NCBI RefSeq assembly: GCF_018327685.1
Contig: NZ_BNEL01000001.1
Span: forward strand, 3,472,001 to 3,536,000
Reading direction: 5' to 3'
DNA: 64,000 bases
Origin: Streptomyces sp. TS71-3
GTDB lineage: Bacteria > Actinomycetota > Actinomycetes > Streptomycetales > Streptomycetaceae
Shown here: positions 1 to 8,528 of the stretch, in pieces
How the letters are laid out: each line of letters opens with the position of its first letter
How positions within the stretch are numbered: position 1 is the first letter of the stretch
Made by a program: the position numbers and the translations under genes
Notes under the pieces: generated by a model
The model's database searches: none
What the model saw: only the letters and a program-made list of their open reading frames with translations
Told to the model about the DNA's origin: nothing

Positions 1-378
1 GAGCGCCTGATCGTGCCCGGCGACTTCACGGAGGAGGGCGGCCGGCGCGCCATGGCCCAGCTCCTGGAGCACCGCCCCGACCTGGACGCCGTCTTCGCGG
101 CCTCCGACGTGATGGCGGCCGGCGCCCGCCAGACGCTGCGCGCCATGAACCGCCGGATACCGGAGGACGTCGCCCTCATCGGCTTCGACGACTCCGCCAT
201 CGCCCGCCACATGGAACCCCCGCTCACCAGCGTGCGGCAGCCCATCGAGGAGATGGGCCGGGCGATGATCGACGTCCTCCTCGCGGAGATCGCCGAGCGG
301 CGGCCGCCGCAGGCGCGGGGGGCCGTGCATCGGCAGGTGCTGCTGCCCACGGAGCTGGTGGAGCGGGATTCTTCCTGA
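1..378 (+). CDS. LacI-family transcriptional regulator, C-terminal part (5' end outside window)
   Basis: The frame is open from base 1 and ends at a TGA at 376-378, so only the last 125 residues or so are present. They form the end of a periplasmic-binding-protein-like ligand domain. The segments DLDAVFAASDVMAAGA, IPEDVALIGFDDSAIARHM and PPLTSVRQP follow the usual LacI/GalR order near the C terminus. In this family the N-terminal helix-turn-helix binds operators and the C-terminal domain binds a sugar or similar effector. The ligand and target genes cannot be judged because the rest of the gene is missing. The downstream gene is on the opposite strand, so this is the last gene of its transcript. 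Confidence 0.9.
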   Translation, partial: ERLIVPGDFTEEGGRRAMAQLLEHRPDLDAVFAASDVMAAGARQTLRAMNRRIPEDVALIGFDDSAIARHMEPPLTSVRQPIEEMGRAMIDVLLAEIAERRPPQARGAVHRQVLLPTELVERDSS

Positions 379-675
379 GGGTGCCTGCGGCGGGCCGGGG
401 CCGGGTTCTCTTTTGCGAGGGTTGTGGTTCGGCTGCGGGTGTGTGGGGGGCGTTTGCGCAGTTCCCCGCGCCCCTGATGGGGGTGGTTGGGGCTGGTGGT
501 CTCGTGTTCGTCTGCCGGCCGGTCGTGGTGTTTGCGCAGTTCCCCGCGCCCCTGGTCGGGGTGGTGGGGGCTTCCGGGCTCGTGTGAATCCGCGCCAAGC
601 ACCTCTTCGGGCCAACGGGGACGGATCCGTGGACGAACAGGCCGGCGGGCGGCCGTCGCCCTTGCCGTGCCGGTC
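379..675. other. Gene-free region between convergent genes, with two dispersed-repeat copies
   Basis: No plausible gene is visible here. The stretch is G/T-rich on the + strand and holds two copies of the GCGCAGTTCCCCGCGCCCC element at 456-474 and 534-552. They sit in a direct repeat of about 78 bp. It separates the end of the LacI gene from the end of the membrane-protein gene on the other strand and may serve in termination. Confidence 0.7.
456..552 (+). repeat. Two direct copies of the dispersed GCGCAGTTCCCC element
   Basis: The 19-base core GCGCAGTTCCCCGCGCCCC occurs at 456-474 and again at 534-552, both preceded by GTTT and followed by CTG. The same core recurs between genes throughout the window. 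Confidence 0.85.
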
Positions 676-2337
676 TTACCGTGTCGGCGTGCCCGTCGCC
701 TCCGCCTGCTCGCAGGCGTTCTGCCAAGGGAATCGGTACTCCGATCCGATGCGGTACTCCCCGGGCGCCGGGACCACCAGCCGTACCCAGTCGCCCGTGG
801 CCCGGACGCAGGCGCCGCCGTTCGCGTGGAGCCAGCGGGAGTACACGACGCGCACGGTGATGCTGCCCTTGTGGCCGGCCCTGACGGTGAGGTGCGAGGC
901 GTCGGAGGTGACCGTGGTGGCGGCGGCGCCCGATACCAGCGGTACCGCGTCCTCGACCCGGTAGACGCTCCAGTAGGGGTCGTGCCAGACCCGGGTCAGC
1001 CAGCCGGGGTGGGACCGTACGAGGGCGGCCTCCCGTTCCGCGGGGCCGTCCGGTTGGCCGTGCGGGAGTACGACGAGGCCGACGGCCCAGTGGTCCAGCC
1101 ATGCGCGGTAGGCGGCGGTGGACGGGTCCGGACGGTAGAACAGCCGGCCGCGGACCACGTCCAGCTGGCGGTTCCAGCCGCGGGCCGTGTCCACGTGGGC
1201 CGAGAGGAGGTCGGCCTCGCGGTGGTTGCGCGCCGGCACCACCTCGACCCGGGTGCGGTCGGCCCGCAGGTGCCCCAGCTCCCGGATCACCCCGCTGGTG
1301 TGGGCGGCCCAGGGCGGCACGGTGGTGGATACGGAGATGTCGTCCTGCGTCTTCTGCGCCAGCCACAGCGACGACAGGGCGAGCGGGACGAGCAGCAGGG
1401 CGCGCCGCCGGGCGGGGGCGAGGTTCAGCAGGCAGGCGAGCAGGGCCGCGGGTGCCGCGAGTTCCGCCAGGCGTTCCACGTTGGTGCCTATCGGCGACGG
1501 AACGAGATATACGAGGACGACCCCGGCCGCGTAGACCACCGAGGCGCACCGCAACACCCGCCAGGAGCGGGGCGCGAGCAGCGCGGTCGCCAGGGCCAGG
1601 CCCGCCGGTTGCCAGATGCGGTCGGCGGGCATGGGCTGCTCGCCCTGGAACGGGAAGAGCAGCGTCGTCGTGGCGACGACCATCGACGGCGGCAACAGCA
1701 GGGGCAGTGCCCTGGACCAGTCCCGGCACAGCAGCCACGCGCCGCCCGCCACCGCCAGGAAGAGGCCCGCCACCGGGCTCGCCATCGTGGCCAGCCCCGC
1801 CCACAGCGCCGCGAGCCCGGGGCGGGCGGTGCCGCCGGCCAGCACGAGACACGCCGCCAGCGCGAACGCCGTGCCGAGGGCGAAGGTCGTCCTGCCGGAC
1901 ACGACGTCGCACCACAGGCAGACGGCGGCGAGCAGCGCGGGCCACAGGGGCCTCGCCATGCCGGTGCGCACCATGAGCAGGCCGGCCAACCAGGACGACG
2001 CGAGACCCGCCGCGACGCTGACCGTCCTGACACCCGCCGCGGCCATCAAGTACGGGGATATGAGGCTGTAGTTGGCGGTGTGCATGCCAGCGTACCAGAA
2101 GAGGTTGTACGCGGAGGACGGGGCCTGCGCGGCGAACCGCGCCCACGCGAGCTGCGCCGCCAGGTCGCCCCCACCGGTCGCCAGGAACCCCGCCCACACC
2201 GCGTACAAAGGAGCCGTGACCGCCAGCGCGCACAGGGGCACGCCATAGCGGCGCAGGAAGGCTCGGGCGGTGGCCGGCAGGAGGGCCCCGGCCCTGGGTA
2301 TCCAGGGCGATATAGCGGGCAACTCGTCGGTGGACAT
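676..2337 (-). CDS. Polytopic integral membrane protein of unknown function
   Basis: The product is 553 aa. The ATG at 2335-2337 has no strong Shine-Dalgarno. From about residue 33 to 400 there is a series of hydrophobic segments (for example VPLCALAVTAPLYAVWAGFL, then PALLAAVCLW and ALLLVPLALSSLWLA) suggesting ten or more membrane passes. The last 120-150 residues are hydrophilic and probably lie on one face of the membrane. The first loop contains GGDLAAQ followed by a Trp/Tyr-rich stretch and YSLISPYL, a layout reminiscent of GT-C-fold glycosyltransferases or polyprenol-linked sugar enzymes, but no diagnostic motif confirms this. Automated pipelines may call it an MFS transporter, and I see no MFS signature. 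It is convergent with the LacI gene. Confidence 0.7.
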   Translation of the reverse strand: MSTDELPAISPWIPRAGALLPATARAFLRRYGVPLCALAVTAPLYAVWAGFLATGGGDLAAQLAWARFAAQAPSSAYNLFWYAGMHTANYSLISPYLMAAAGVRTVSVAAGLASSWLAGLLMVRTGMARPLWPALLAAVCLWCDVVSGRTTFALGTAFALAACLVLAGGTARPGLAALWAGLATMASPVAGLFLAVAGGAWLLCRDWSRALPLLLPPSMVVATTTLLFPFQGEQPMPADRIWQPAGLALATALLAPRSWRVLRCASVVYAAGVVLVYLVPSPIGTNVERLAELAAPAALLACLLNLAPARRRALLLVPLALSSLWLAQKTQDDISVSTTVPPWAAHTSGVIRELGHLRADRTRVEVVPARNHREADLLSAHVDTARGWNRQLDVVRGRLFYRPDPSTAAYRAWLDHWAVGLVVLPHGQPDGPAEREAALVRSHPGWLTRVWHDPYWSVYRVEDAVPLVSGAAATTVTSDASHLTVRAGHKGSITVRVVYSRWLHANGGACVRATGDWVRLVVPAPGEYRIGSEYRFPWQNACEQAEATGTPTR

Positions 2338-2404
2338 GGAACCGTTCTTCTACCAGTGCGGCGGACGGCGTACGGGGTGTTCAGCAAGATTGTCCGACGA
2401 GGCG

Positions 2405-2545
2405 GTTCCGGCGCCGGAAGCGGACCCCGCGTCGGAAGCGGTCCCGCAGCGGAGGCAGACCACGCGCCGGAAGCGGTCCTCGCGCCGGAGGCAGAACCCG
2501 TCGGAAGCGGCCCCCGCACCGGAGGCGGCCGCCGCGGTATCGGCG
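2405..2545. repeat. Degenerate short tandem repeats (GCCGGAAGCGG-type)
   Basis: Imperfect repeats of the type GCGCCGGAAGCGGNCCC and CGCCGGAGGCAG follow each other in the gap between the CGNR gene and the membrane-protein gene. They open frames on both strands, such as Ala-Pro-Glu-Ala runs, but no start, family match or codon logic supports a gene. Confidence 0.6.
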
Positions 2546-2606
2546 CCCTCGTCCCGAGCGTCCGCGGATGCCGGACCGGCAGGCCCTGTGCGGGGTCCTG
2601 TTCGGA

Positions 2607-3182
2607 TCACTCCACCGATCCGGGCTTCTTGCGCTGGTTGGCGGTGAAGCGCGCCTTCTTCTGGCGATTTCCACACGTGTTCATGTCACACCATTTGCGG
2701 GTGCGGCTCTGGCTCGTGTCGAAGAAGGCGGCTCGGCAGGTCGGCGATGCGCACAAGGCCAGCCTTCCGTCCCGTTCGCCCGCGATGATGCTGATCGCGT
2801 CGGCGGCGATCACGCTGAGGGCGTCCTCCACGCAGGAGGCCGAGCCGAGCCGCCATCGCCGCTTGCCTTCGGGCGTCAGGATCGCCGCGGCCCGACCCTG
2901 GGCGCTGCGGTCGTTGATGACCTGGACGGCGGACGCCGGGAGGGTGTTCTGGAGCGCGGCCGCTGTCGCGACGGCGTGGATCGACTCCCGCAGCTCCCGT
3001 GCGAGGTCGAGCTGGGCAGGGGTGCAGGAGTCCACGGCGAGGCCGTTCACCGCCAGCCAGTCGACGAGTCGCTGCGGCGTGGGGATGCGCTCCACGGCGT
3101 TGCCGTGACGCTCCGACAGGGTCCCCGTGAAGCTGGTCGCCAGCACGTTGCCGAGGCGGAAGTCAGGGAAGCCGGCACGCAT
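2607..3182 (-). CDS. CGNR zinc-finger transcriptional regulator (ABATE-type stress domain)
   Basis: The product is 191 aa. The C terminus carries the CGNR zinc finger: a Cys pair in LALCASPTCRAAFFDTSQS, followed by RTRKWCDMNTCGNRQKK. This is the defining motif of proteins with an N-terminal ABATE-like domain and a C-terminal DNA-binding finger. The N-terminal part (about residues 8-130) matches the helical ABATE pattern, with a long stretch ending ...RRWRLGSASCVEDALSVIA. The ATG at 3180-3182 is preceded by AAGGTGG. The gene is divergent from an epoxide hydrolase, and two near-identical palindromes lie in the shared 103-bp promoter region, one of them touching this start codon. Autoregulation and control of the hydrolase is the natural inference. 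The effector is unknown. Confidence 0.85.
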   Translation of the reverse strand: MRAGFPDFRLGNVLATSFTGTLSERHGNAVERIPTPQRLVDWLAVNGLAVDSCTPAQLDLARELRESIHAVATAAALQNTLPASAVQVINDRSAQGRAAAILTPEGKRRWRLGSASCVEDALSVIAADAISIIAGERDGRLALCASPTCRAAFFDTSQSRTRKWCDMNTCGNRQKKARFTANQRKKPGSVE

Positions 3183-3183
3183 G

Positions 3184-3202
3184 GAACCACCTTAGCCGGT
3201 TG
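3184..3202. promoter_or_regulatory. Candidate operator 1 of the CGNR regulator
   Basis: GAACCA, seven bases (CCTTAGC), then CGGTTG form an imperfect palindrome directly upstream of the CGNR start codon. It shares the block CTTAGCCGGTT and the arm spacing with the second site. The centre-to-centre distance is 42 bp, or four helical turns. Confidence 0.55.
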
Positions 3203-3225
3203 CTGGCCGGCGTGAAGGCATGCTA

Positions 3226-3244
3226 GAACCGTCTTAGCCGGTTC
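3226..3244. promoter_or_regulatory. Candidate operator 2 of the CGNR regulator
   Basis: GAACCG, seven bases (TCTTAGC), CGGTTC: the six-base arms are perfectly complementary. It lies 41 bp upstream of the epoxide hydrolase start and faces the same side of the helix as operator 1. Confidence 0.55.
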
Positions 3245-3285
3245 CCGAGGGGCCGTAGCCAGTGCCGCGATGGCCAGGAGGTCCC

Positions 3286-4458
3286 ATGCCCCGCCCGAGC
3301 AGTGACGTGCGAGCATTCGAAGCCCACGCAACCGACGCCGACCTCGACGAGCTGCGCGCGCGACTGGCCGCGGCGCGGCTACCGGAGGCCGAGACGGTCC
3401 ATCGCGCCGCGCCCGGCCCTCGCCGCTGGGAACAGGGCGTTCCGCTCGCCGACCTCGTCGATGTCGTGCACTACTGGCGCACCGGGTACGACTGGCGGTC
3501 GTTCGAAGCGCGCCTCAACCGGATCGGCCAGTTCCGGGCGACCATCGATGGTCTGGGAATCCACTTCCTGCACCGCCGATCCGCGCGCGCGGACGCCACT
3601 CCTCTGATCCTGACGCACGGCTGGCCGGGCAGCATTGCCGAGTTCACCGACGTGGTGGACGAGCTGGCGGATCCGAAGGACGCGGGCGCGCCGGCGTTCC
3701 ACGTCGTGGTCCCGTCGCTGCCCGGCTTCGGTTACAGCGACAAGCCGGCCGCCACCGGCTGGGGAACCGAGAAGATCGCGGCCGCATGGGTGGAACTGAT
3801 GGGAAGGCTCGGCTACAGCACGTTCGCGGCCCACGGCGGCGACTGGGGAGGCGTGATCACCACGGTCCTCGGCGGCAGGTTCCCGGACCACGTTCTCGGC
3901 ATCCACACCACGCTCGCGCAGGCACCACCCGGGTTGACGACGGACGGGCTGACGGCGGTCGAGCGGAAGTGGACCGAGGAAACCCGCGATTTCTGGCGCC
4001 ACCGCGCGGCGTACGCGAAGCAGCAGGCGACCCGGCCGCAGACCATCGGCTACTCGCTCGTCGACTCACCGGTCGGGCTTCTCGCCTGGATCCTCGACAA
4101 GTTCGCCGAGTGGTCGGACACCGAGGACAGCCCTTTCGAGAGGATTTCCAGGGACAGGGTTCTCGACGACGTCACCCTGTACTGGCTGACGCGGACCGGT
4201 GCGTCGGCGGCCCGCATCTACTACGAGAGCCACAACTCGCTCGATCCCGGACTCCGGGTCGACGTCCCCTCGGCGATCAGCATGTATCCCCGCGACATCG
4301 AGAAGTGTCCGCGCCCCTGGGCGCAGGAGCGGTACCGGCAGATCGTCCGATGGAGGTCACCCGGGACCGGCGGACATTTCCCGTCGCTGGAGGTTCCCGA
4401 GTATTTCGTCAAGGACCTGCAAGAGGGGCTCGCGGCAGTGCTGGCCGCTCACCGGTGA
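3286..4458 (+). CDS. Epoxide hydrolase (microsomal-type, EHN domain + alpha/beta hydrolase)
   Basis: The product is 390 aa. An upstream GTG at 3262 is in frame, but AGGAGGT sits four bases before the ATG at 3286, so I chose the ATG. The first ~110 residues (VRAFEAHATDADLDELRARL ... DWRSFEARLNRIGQF) are the epoxide-hydrolase N-terminal domain. The alpha/beta hydrolase core follows with the oxyanion motif LTHGWPGS. The nucleophile elbow is HGGDWGG, with Asp as catalytic nucleophile. The final acid/His lie in the C-terminal part (GGHFPSLEVPEYF). Family members open epoxides to diols by an alkyl-enzyme intermediate. The substrate is unknown. Its promoter region is shared with the divergent CGNR regulator. 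Confidence 0.9.
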   Translation: MPRPSSDVRAFEAHATDADLDELRARLAAARLPEAETVHRAAPGPRRWEQGVPLADLVDVVHYWRTGYDWRSFEARLNRIGQFRATIDGLGIHFLHRRSARADATPLILTHGWPGSIAEFTDVVDELADPKDAGAPAFHVVVPSLPGFGYSDKPAATGWGTEKIAAAWVELMGRLGYSTFAAHGGDWGGVITTVLGGRFPDHVLGIHTTLAQAPPGLTTDGLTAVERKWTEETRDFWRHRAAYAKQQATRPQTIGYSLVDSPVGLLAWILDKFAEWSDTEDSPFERISRDRVLDDVTLYWLTRTGASAARIYYESHNSLDPGLRVDVPSAISMYPRDIEKCPRPWAQERYRQIVRWRSPGTGGHFPSLEVPEYFVKDLQEGLAAVLAAHR

Positions 4459-4572
4459 AGGCGGCCGGGCGGCCGGCACTCGATCGCCGCCTGATCCGGC
4501 CCTGGTCCTGGCCCTTCCTGATTCTTCCTGGCTCTTACTTTGTCTTCCGACTTGCTGTTCGACAGGCGCGGC

Positions 4573-5517
4573 CTACGGACGCACTCGGATGACCGTCTTG
4601 CCCGCGACTCGCTCCGTTGAATTGAACGCGGCAACGGCGGTGTCGAGAGTCGCGACCTTGCCGATGTGCGCCCGCACGCGTCCGTCCCGCACCCGCTGGG
4701 CGATCTCGCCCAGTTGGGTGCGATCGGAAACGACGATGAAGTCGACGGCCAGGCCCTCGGCGGGGCGCTCCTCAGGGGGCCCAGCGACGGTCACGAGCGT
4801 TCCCCCGGCCCGAACCAGGCTCGCGGACCGCTTCCCGATGTCTCCGCCGAAGACGTCGAAGACAAGATCGACCTTGCCGACGGCCTTCAGGTCTTCGTTC
4901 TCGAGGTCGACGAACTCGTGGGCGCCGAAATCGAGCGCGGCGCGGCGGTGGGCCTCGCGACCTGTACCGATGATGTGCGCGCCGGCCTCGTGAGCGAGCT
5001 GGGCCGCCATGGATCCGACGGCGCCGCCCGCACCGTGTACGAGGACGCTCTGGCCGGCCTGAAGGCGGCCGTGATCGAACAGGCCCTGCCATGCGGTCAG
5101 GCCCGTCATCGCGACGCCCGCCCCCACGGTGAAGTCGACGTCGCCCGGCAGCGGCGCGAGGTTGCGTGCTTCGACGACCGCGTACTCCGCGAGGCTGCCG
5201 TCGCGGGTCCAGTCCGTGAGGCCGAACACGCGCTGCCCCACCGACAGCCCCGTCGTTCCGTAGCTGAGCGAGGTGACCACGCCGGCCAGCTCGTGGCCGG
5301 GGATCACCGGTGTGCGGTCGTGGCCACGGCGATCGACCCAGGTCGAGGGCCATTCCAGCTCGTTCCCGGTGAACCCTGACGCATGGACTTCAACGACCAC
5401 GTCGCCGTAGTTCGCGCCGTCGAGGGTGGCGAGCCTCGCGGTGTCCGGGGCGGGCCGCTCCGCCAGCCGCATGCCTGCGGTTCCGGACGCCTTGTCCGTC
5501 ACCACGATCGCCTTCAT
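4573..5517 (-). CDS. Zinc-independent NADP-dependent quinone oxidoreductase (MDR family), copy 1
   Basis: The product is 314 aa. The frame opens at 5568, but MKAIVVTDK at 5517 is the family N terminus and has GGAGAGG seven bases upstream. It has the GroES-like domain (about 1-120, with TPVIPGHELAGVV) and then a Rossmann domain with GAGGAVGSMAAQLA for NADP. No structural or catalytic zinc cysteines are present, so it belongs to the quinone reductase/zeta-crystallin branch rather than the alcohol dehydrogenases. The next gene upstream encodes a close paralog, and most residues are identical by eye. Compared with that copy it carries a short insertion (ARLATLDGANYG) near residue 30. The substrate is probably an alkenal or quinone. 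Confidence 0.88.
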   Translation of the reverse strand: MKAIVVTDKASGTAGMRLAERPAPDTARLATLDGANYGDVVVEVHASGFTGNELEWPSTWVDRRGHDRTPVIPGHELAGVVTSLSYGTTGLSVGQRVFGLTDWTRDGSLAEYAVVEARNLAPLPGDVDFTVGAGVAMTGLTAWQGLFDHGRLQAGQSVLVHGAGGAVGSMAAQLAHEAGAHIIGTGREAHRRAALDFGAHEFVDLENEDLKAVGKVDLVFDVFGGDIGKRSASLVRAGGTLVTVAGPPEERPAEGLAVDFIVVSDRTQLGEIAQRVRDGRVRAHIGKVATLDTAVAAFNSTERVAGKTVIRVRP

Positions 5518-5610
5518 CGAGTACCTCTCCGAATCTGCTGTCGCCGACGTGACATCTTCCGCTCGCAACGACGTCGTCGATGCCGAATACCGGTGTCCTC
5601 GTCTGCGTCC

Positions 5611-6528
5611 TTACCGGCGAACGCGGACCATCGTCTTCCCCTTGGCCCGGTGCTTCGGATTGAGGGCCCCGACGGCATCATCGAGGGTCGTCACGTTGCC
5701 GACGTTGGTCCGCAGCCGCCCGTCCTGAACCCTCCGGACGATCTCACCCAGCTGTGCGCGATCGGCCTCGACGACGAAATCCACCGCCAGGCCCTCGGCC
5801 GGCTGGGCCTCCGCCGGTCCGGCGATGGTCACCAGCATTCCGCCGGCGCGGACCAGACCCGCGGAACGCCTCCCGATGTCGCCACCGATCACGTCGAAGA
5901 CCAGATCCACCTGACCGACGTCCTCCAGGGTGTCGTGGTCGAGGTCGACGAACTCCTGCGCACCGAAGTCGAGTGCGGTCCCCCGGTCGGCGGTGCGTCC
6001 GGTGCCGATGACGTATGCGCCGGCTGCTTTCGCGAGTTGGGCCACCATCGAGCCGACGCCGCCGGCCGCGCCGTGCACGAGGACGCTCTGGCCCGCCTGG
6101 AACCGGCCGTGCACGAACAGCCCCTGCCACGCGGTCAGGCCCGAGATCGGCAGGCTCGCACCCACGGTGAAGTCGACGTCGCCGGGGAGCGGCGCGAGGT
6201 TGCGCGCCTCGATGGCGACACGCTCCGCGAGGGTGCCGTCGCGCGTCCAGTCCGCGAGGCCGAACACCCGCTGTCCCACCGACAGGCCCCGGGTGCCGTA
6301 GCCCAGGGCGCTCACGACGCCGGCCACCTCGTGGCCGGGGATCGAGGGGGTGCGGTCCCGGCCGAGCCGGTCGGTCCAGGTTCCGGGCCACGTCAACTCG
6401 CCGGGCGTGAACCCCGATGCGTACACCTCGACGAGGACGTCGTTCTGTGTCGCTTCCGGCTCCGGACGCTCCGCCAGTTTCATACCGGCCGTTCCAGCGG
6501 CCTGATCCGTAACCACAATGGCCTTCAT
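5611..6528 (-). CDS. Zinc-independent NADP-dependent quinone oxidoreductase (MDR family), copy 2
   Basis: The product is 305 aa from the ATG at 6526-6528, with GGAAGG upstream. The longer open frame to 6675 has no family support. Features match copy 1: MKAIVVTDQ start, TPSIPGHEVAGVV, FGLADWTRDG, NADP loop GAAGGVGSMVAQLA, and no zinc ligands. The two genes are on the same strand 93 bp apart and each has its own Shine-Dalgarno, so this is a tandem duplication that has already diverged. It is probably the first gene of a two-gene transcript. The physiological electron acceptor is unknown. Confidence 0.88.
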   Translation of the reverse strand: MKAIVVTDQAAGTAGMKLAERPEPEATQNDVLVEVYASGFTPGELTWPGTWTDRLGRDRTPSIPGHEVAGVVSALGYGTRGLSVGQRVFGLADWTRDGTLAERVAIEARNLAPLPGDVDFTVGASLPISGLTAWQGLFVHGRFQAGQSVLVHGAAGGVGSMVAQLAKAAGAYVIGTGRTADRGTALDFGAQEFVDLDHDTLEDVGQVDLVFDVIGGDIGRRSAGLVRAGGMLVTIAGPAEAQPAEGLAVDFVVEADRAQLGEIVRRVQDGRLRTNVGNVTTLDDAVGALNPKHRAKGKTMVRVRR

Positions 6529-6823
6529 CCGGCACCTTCCCCTGTCTGGTCCCCGCCCCGGCAGCGCTTCGATCGGTGAGCCTTGGATCCGCCCGCAAAA
6601 CGTACCAGGACGAACTATTTCTGCTATTGCCGAACCGCCGATTACGCGGGGAAAGCGGCACCACACCGCACGCAAACGGCGCCGTGGCGGTCTCGGCGGC
6701 GGCCATGGCCTGGCTGCCGCCTCGGGCGCTTAGCATGGAAAGCGAGATGACCGAGTGGGTCGCCTCGCCGTACTCACCCGTCTGGTGACGCATATCGAGC
6801 CACCGACTCCAGGTAGGTGAACA

Positions 6824-7837
6824 ATGGGCATCGGAACAGGACACGTCAAAAGGCTCTTCGCGGTCACCGCTGCTCTGGCGGCCTCCACGACTTCGAGCTC
6901 GGGATCACGGGGCGAGAGCGGCGGGGACGGCTCCGTGACGGCGCAGTCACCGTCGTCCTACCCGCAATCGCAGCCACCCCCTGGCTTCCAGTCCGAATAC
7001 GCGGAGGTGAATGGCTTTCGCATGCACTACATGCGGGGCGGCGAAGGTTCACCCGTGGTGATGATCCACGGGTTCCCCCATTCCTGGGCCGAGTGGCGGA
7101 AGCAGATGGGCCAGCTCTCCCGGACGCACACCGTGATCGCGGTCGACCTGCGGGGCACCGGCAACTCCCAGGTCACCACGGATGGTTACCATGCGGCGCA
7201 GTTGGCGAAGGACGTGCATGAGCTGCTGAAGCAGCTGGGGCTCAACGACGGCGTCCAGGTGGTCGCCCACGACATCGGTGTGTGGGTGGCCTACGACTAC
7301 GCGGCGCAATGGCCCTCAGAGGTGCGGAGCATGGCCGTGATGGAAGCGCCCATCCCGGATGAGAACGTCTACAGCTTCCCCGTTCTCAACGCCGACCCGA
7401 ACCAACCCGCGGTCTGGCACTACGGCCTGTTCCAGCTGCCCCTCGCCGAACGCCTCATCGACGGTCACGAGCGCGTCTTCGTCCAGGACATGATCACCCA
7501 GTTCCTGGTGGGAAACGAGTCGCCGTTCACCGCGTCGGACTATGACTTCTACGCCCACTATCTGAAGGAACCCGGCCGCACGACGGCCTGGATGAACGTA
7601 TACCGTGCGCTCCATACGGACATCCAGCACAACAAGGAGTTCCTGGCCCGGGGCAAACTTCAGATGCCCATACTCGCGGTCGGCGGCCAGGATTCGCTCG
7701 GTGAAATGGTCGCCGACCAATGGCGTGACTACGCCGTAGATGTCGAGGCACGAGTCCTGAAGAATTCGGGACACTTCGTGACGGAGGAGAAGCCACAGGA
7801 AGTGACGGCCATGTTGCAGTCCTTCCTGCGGGAGTAG
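6824..7837 (+). CDS. Alpha/beta hydrolase (epoxide hydrolase/haloalkane dehalogenase-like), probably exported
   Basis: The product is 337 aa. The N terminus (HVKRLFAVTAALAAST, then a Ser/Gly-rich linker) looks like a signal peptide and mature start. The catalytic domain starts near residue 50 with EVNGFRMHYMRGGEG. The oxyanion motif is MIHGFPHSW, and VDLRGTGNS follows. The nucleophile elbow is VAHDIGVWVAY, with Asp as nucleophile. The C-terminal acid/His segment is GGQDSLGEMV ... NSGHFVTEEKP. An Asp nucleophile with this cap arrangement points to epoxide hydrolase, fluoroacetate or haloalkane dehalogenase relatives rather than to an esterase. The 295-bp gap upstream holds no convincing gene. 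Confidence 0.85.
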   Translation: MGIGTGHVKRLFAVTAALAASTTSSSGSRGESGGDGSVTAQSPSSYPQSQPPPGFQSEYAEVNGFRMHYMRGGEGSPVVMIHGFPHSWAEWRKQMGQLSRTHTVIAVDLRGTGNSQVTTDGYHAAQLAKDVHELLKQLGLNDGVQVVAHDIGVWVAYDYAAQWPSEVRSMAVMEAPIPDENVYSFPVLNADPNQPAVWHYGLFQLPLAERLIDGHERVFVQDMITQFLVGNESPFTASDYDFYAHYLKEPGRTTAWMNVYRALHTDIQHNKEFLARGKLQMPILAVGGQDSLGEMVADQWRDYAVDVEARVLKNSGHFVTEEKPQEVTAMLQSFLRE

Positions 7838-7858
7838 CGACAACGGCGGGTACCGGCT

Positions 7859-7885
7859 GCCCGGGGGGCTCCGCACCCCCCGGGC
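7859..7885 (+). terminator. Hairpin downstream of the alpha/beta hydrolase gene
   Basis: A perfect 10-bp stem GCCCGGGGGG/CCCCCCGGGC closes a 7-base loop, 22 bp after the stop codon. There is no U-run, as is usual for Streptomyces terminators. Confidence 0.7.
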
Positions 7886-8015
7886 CCGACGAACTCACCC
7901 GCACCGTCGACCCGTTCGGGCTCGTCCCCCGGAGAAGGCCGGGCACCCTGGGGAATAGCTCCGCCTGCCGACCTGTCTGCGTTCCGCCAGCGCAACGGGA
8001 AGAACGGGAGTCGCC

Positions 8016-8528
8016 ATGGCGGAGATCGTCGCGGCCGCAGCGGTCGTGCACGCACCCCAACTGCTCAGCCGTCCACCGCACGAGGACATGGCCAAGCTGG
8101 ACCGCAGTACGGCTGTCCTCGAACGGTTCGGCGAAGTGCTCGCCGAGACCAGGCCGGACGCGGTGATCCTGATCGGCCTCGACCACCTGGAGACGTTCTG
8201 GCTGGAGGCCGTGCCGGCGTTCACGCTGGTGCTGTCGCCGGACGTGACCGCGCACTACATGGACCAGCAGAAGACCGTCCGCGTCGACACGGGGCTGGCG
8301 ACGAGGATCCTGCACGGGGTGATCGAGCGGGACTTCGACCTCACGTACTCCCAGGACGCCCTGCTCGGGCACGCCTTCCTTACCCCGCTGACGTACGTGC
8401 TCGGCGAGAGGGACGTGCCGGTCGTCCCTCTCCTCGTCAACACGTACCTGCCGCCGATCCCCTCCCCGCGCCGCGCCCACGCGCTCGGCCGGGCCATCGC
8501 CGCCGCGCGCCTTCCCCGACTTCGATGA
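8016..8528 (+). pseudogene. LigB-family (type III extradiol) dioxygenase, 3'-truncated remnant
   Basis: The ATG at 8016 follows GGGAAGAACGGGAGTC. About 163 residues align with the N-terminal half of LigB/MhpB-type ring-cleavage dioxygenases: AAAVVHAPQLL with the first metal-binding His, DAVILIGLDHLETF with the second, and VPLLVNTYLPPIPSPRRAHALGRAI. Family members are usually about 270-315 aa, so the C-terminal half is absent. Sequence match stops near 8505-8512, where the opposite strand starts to read the end of a VOC-protein fragment. The frame then runs into a TGA at 8526. The simplest reading is a deletion that fused two convergent genes. The remnant lacks the part that completes the active site and is unlikely to be functional. 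Confidence 0.75.

Noticed and set aside
2270..2647. Ala-Pro-Glu repeat frames between the membrane protein and CGNR genes
   Set aside because: They arise from degenerate short DNA repeats. The same stretch is open on both strands and in several frames.
6736..6789. A 17-codon ORF (MESEMTEWVASPYSPVW) before the alpha/beta hydrolase
   Set aside because: No ribosome site, not conserved as far as I can tell, and no leader-peptide pattern.
3262..7837. A secondary-metabolite gene cluster (epoxide hydrolase, oxidoreductases, hydrolase)
   Set aside because: No synthase, carrier protein or other core biosynthetic enzyme is present. The genes have separate promoters and orientations.
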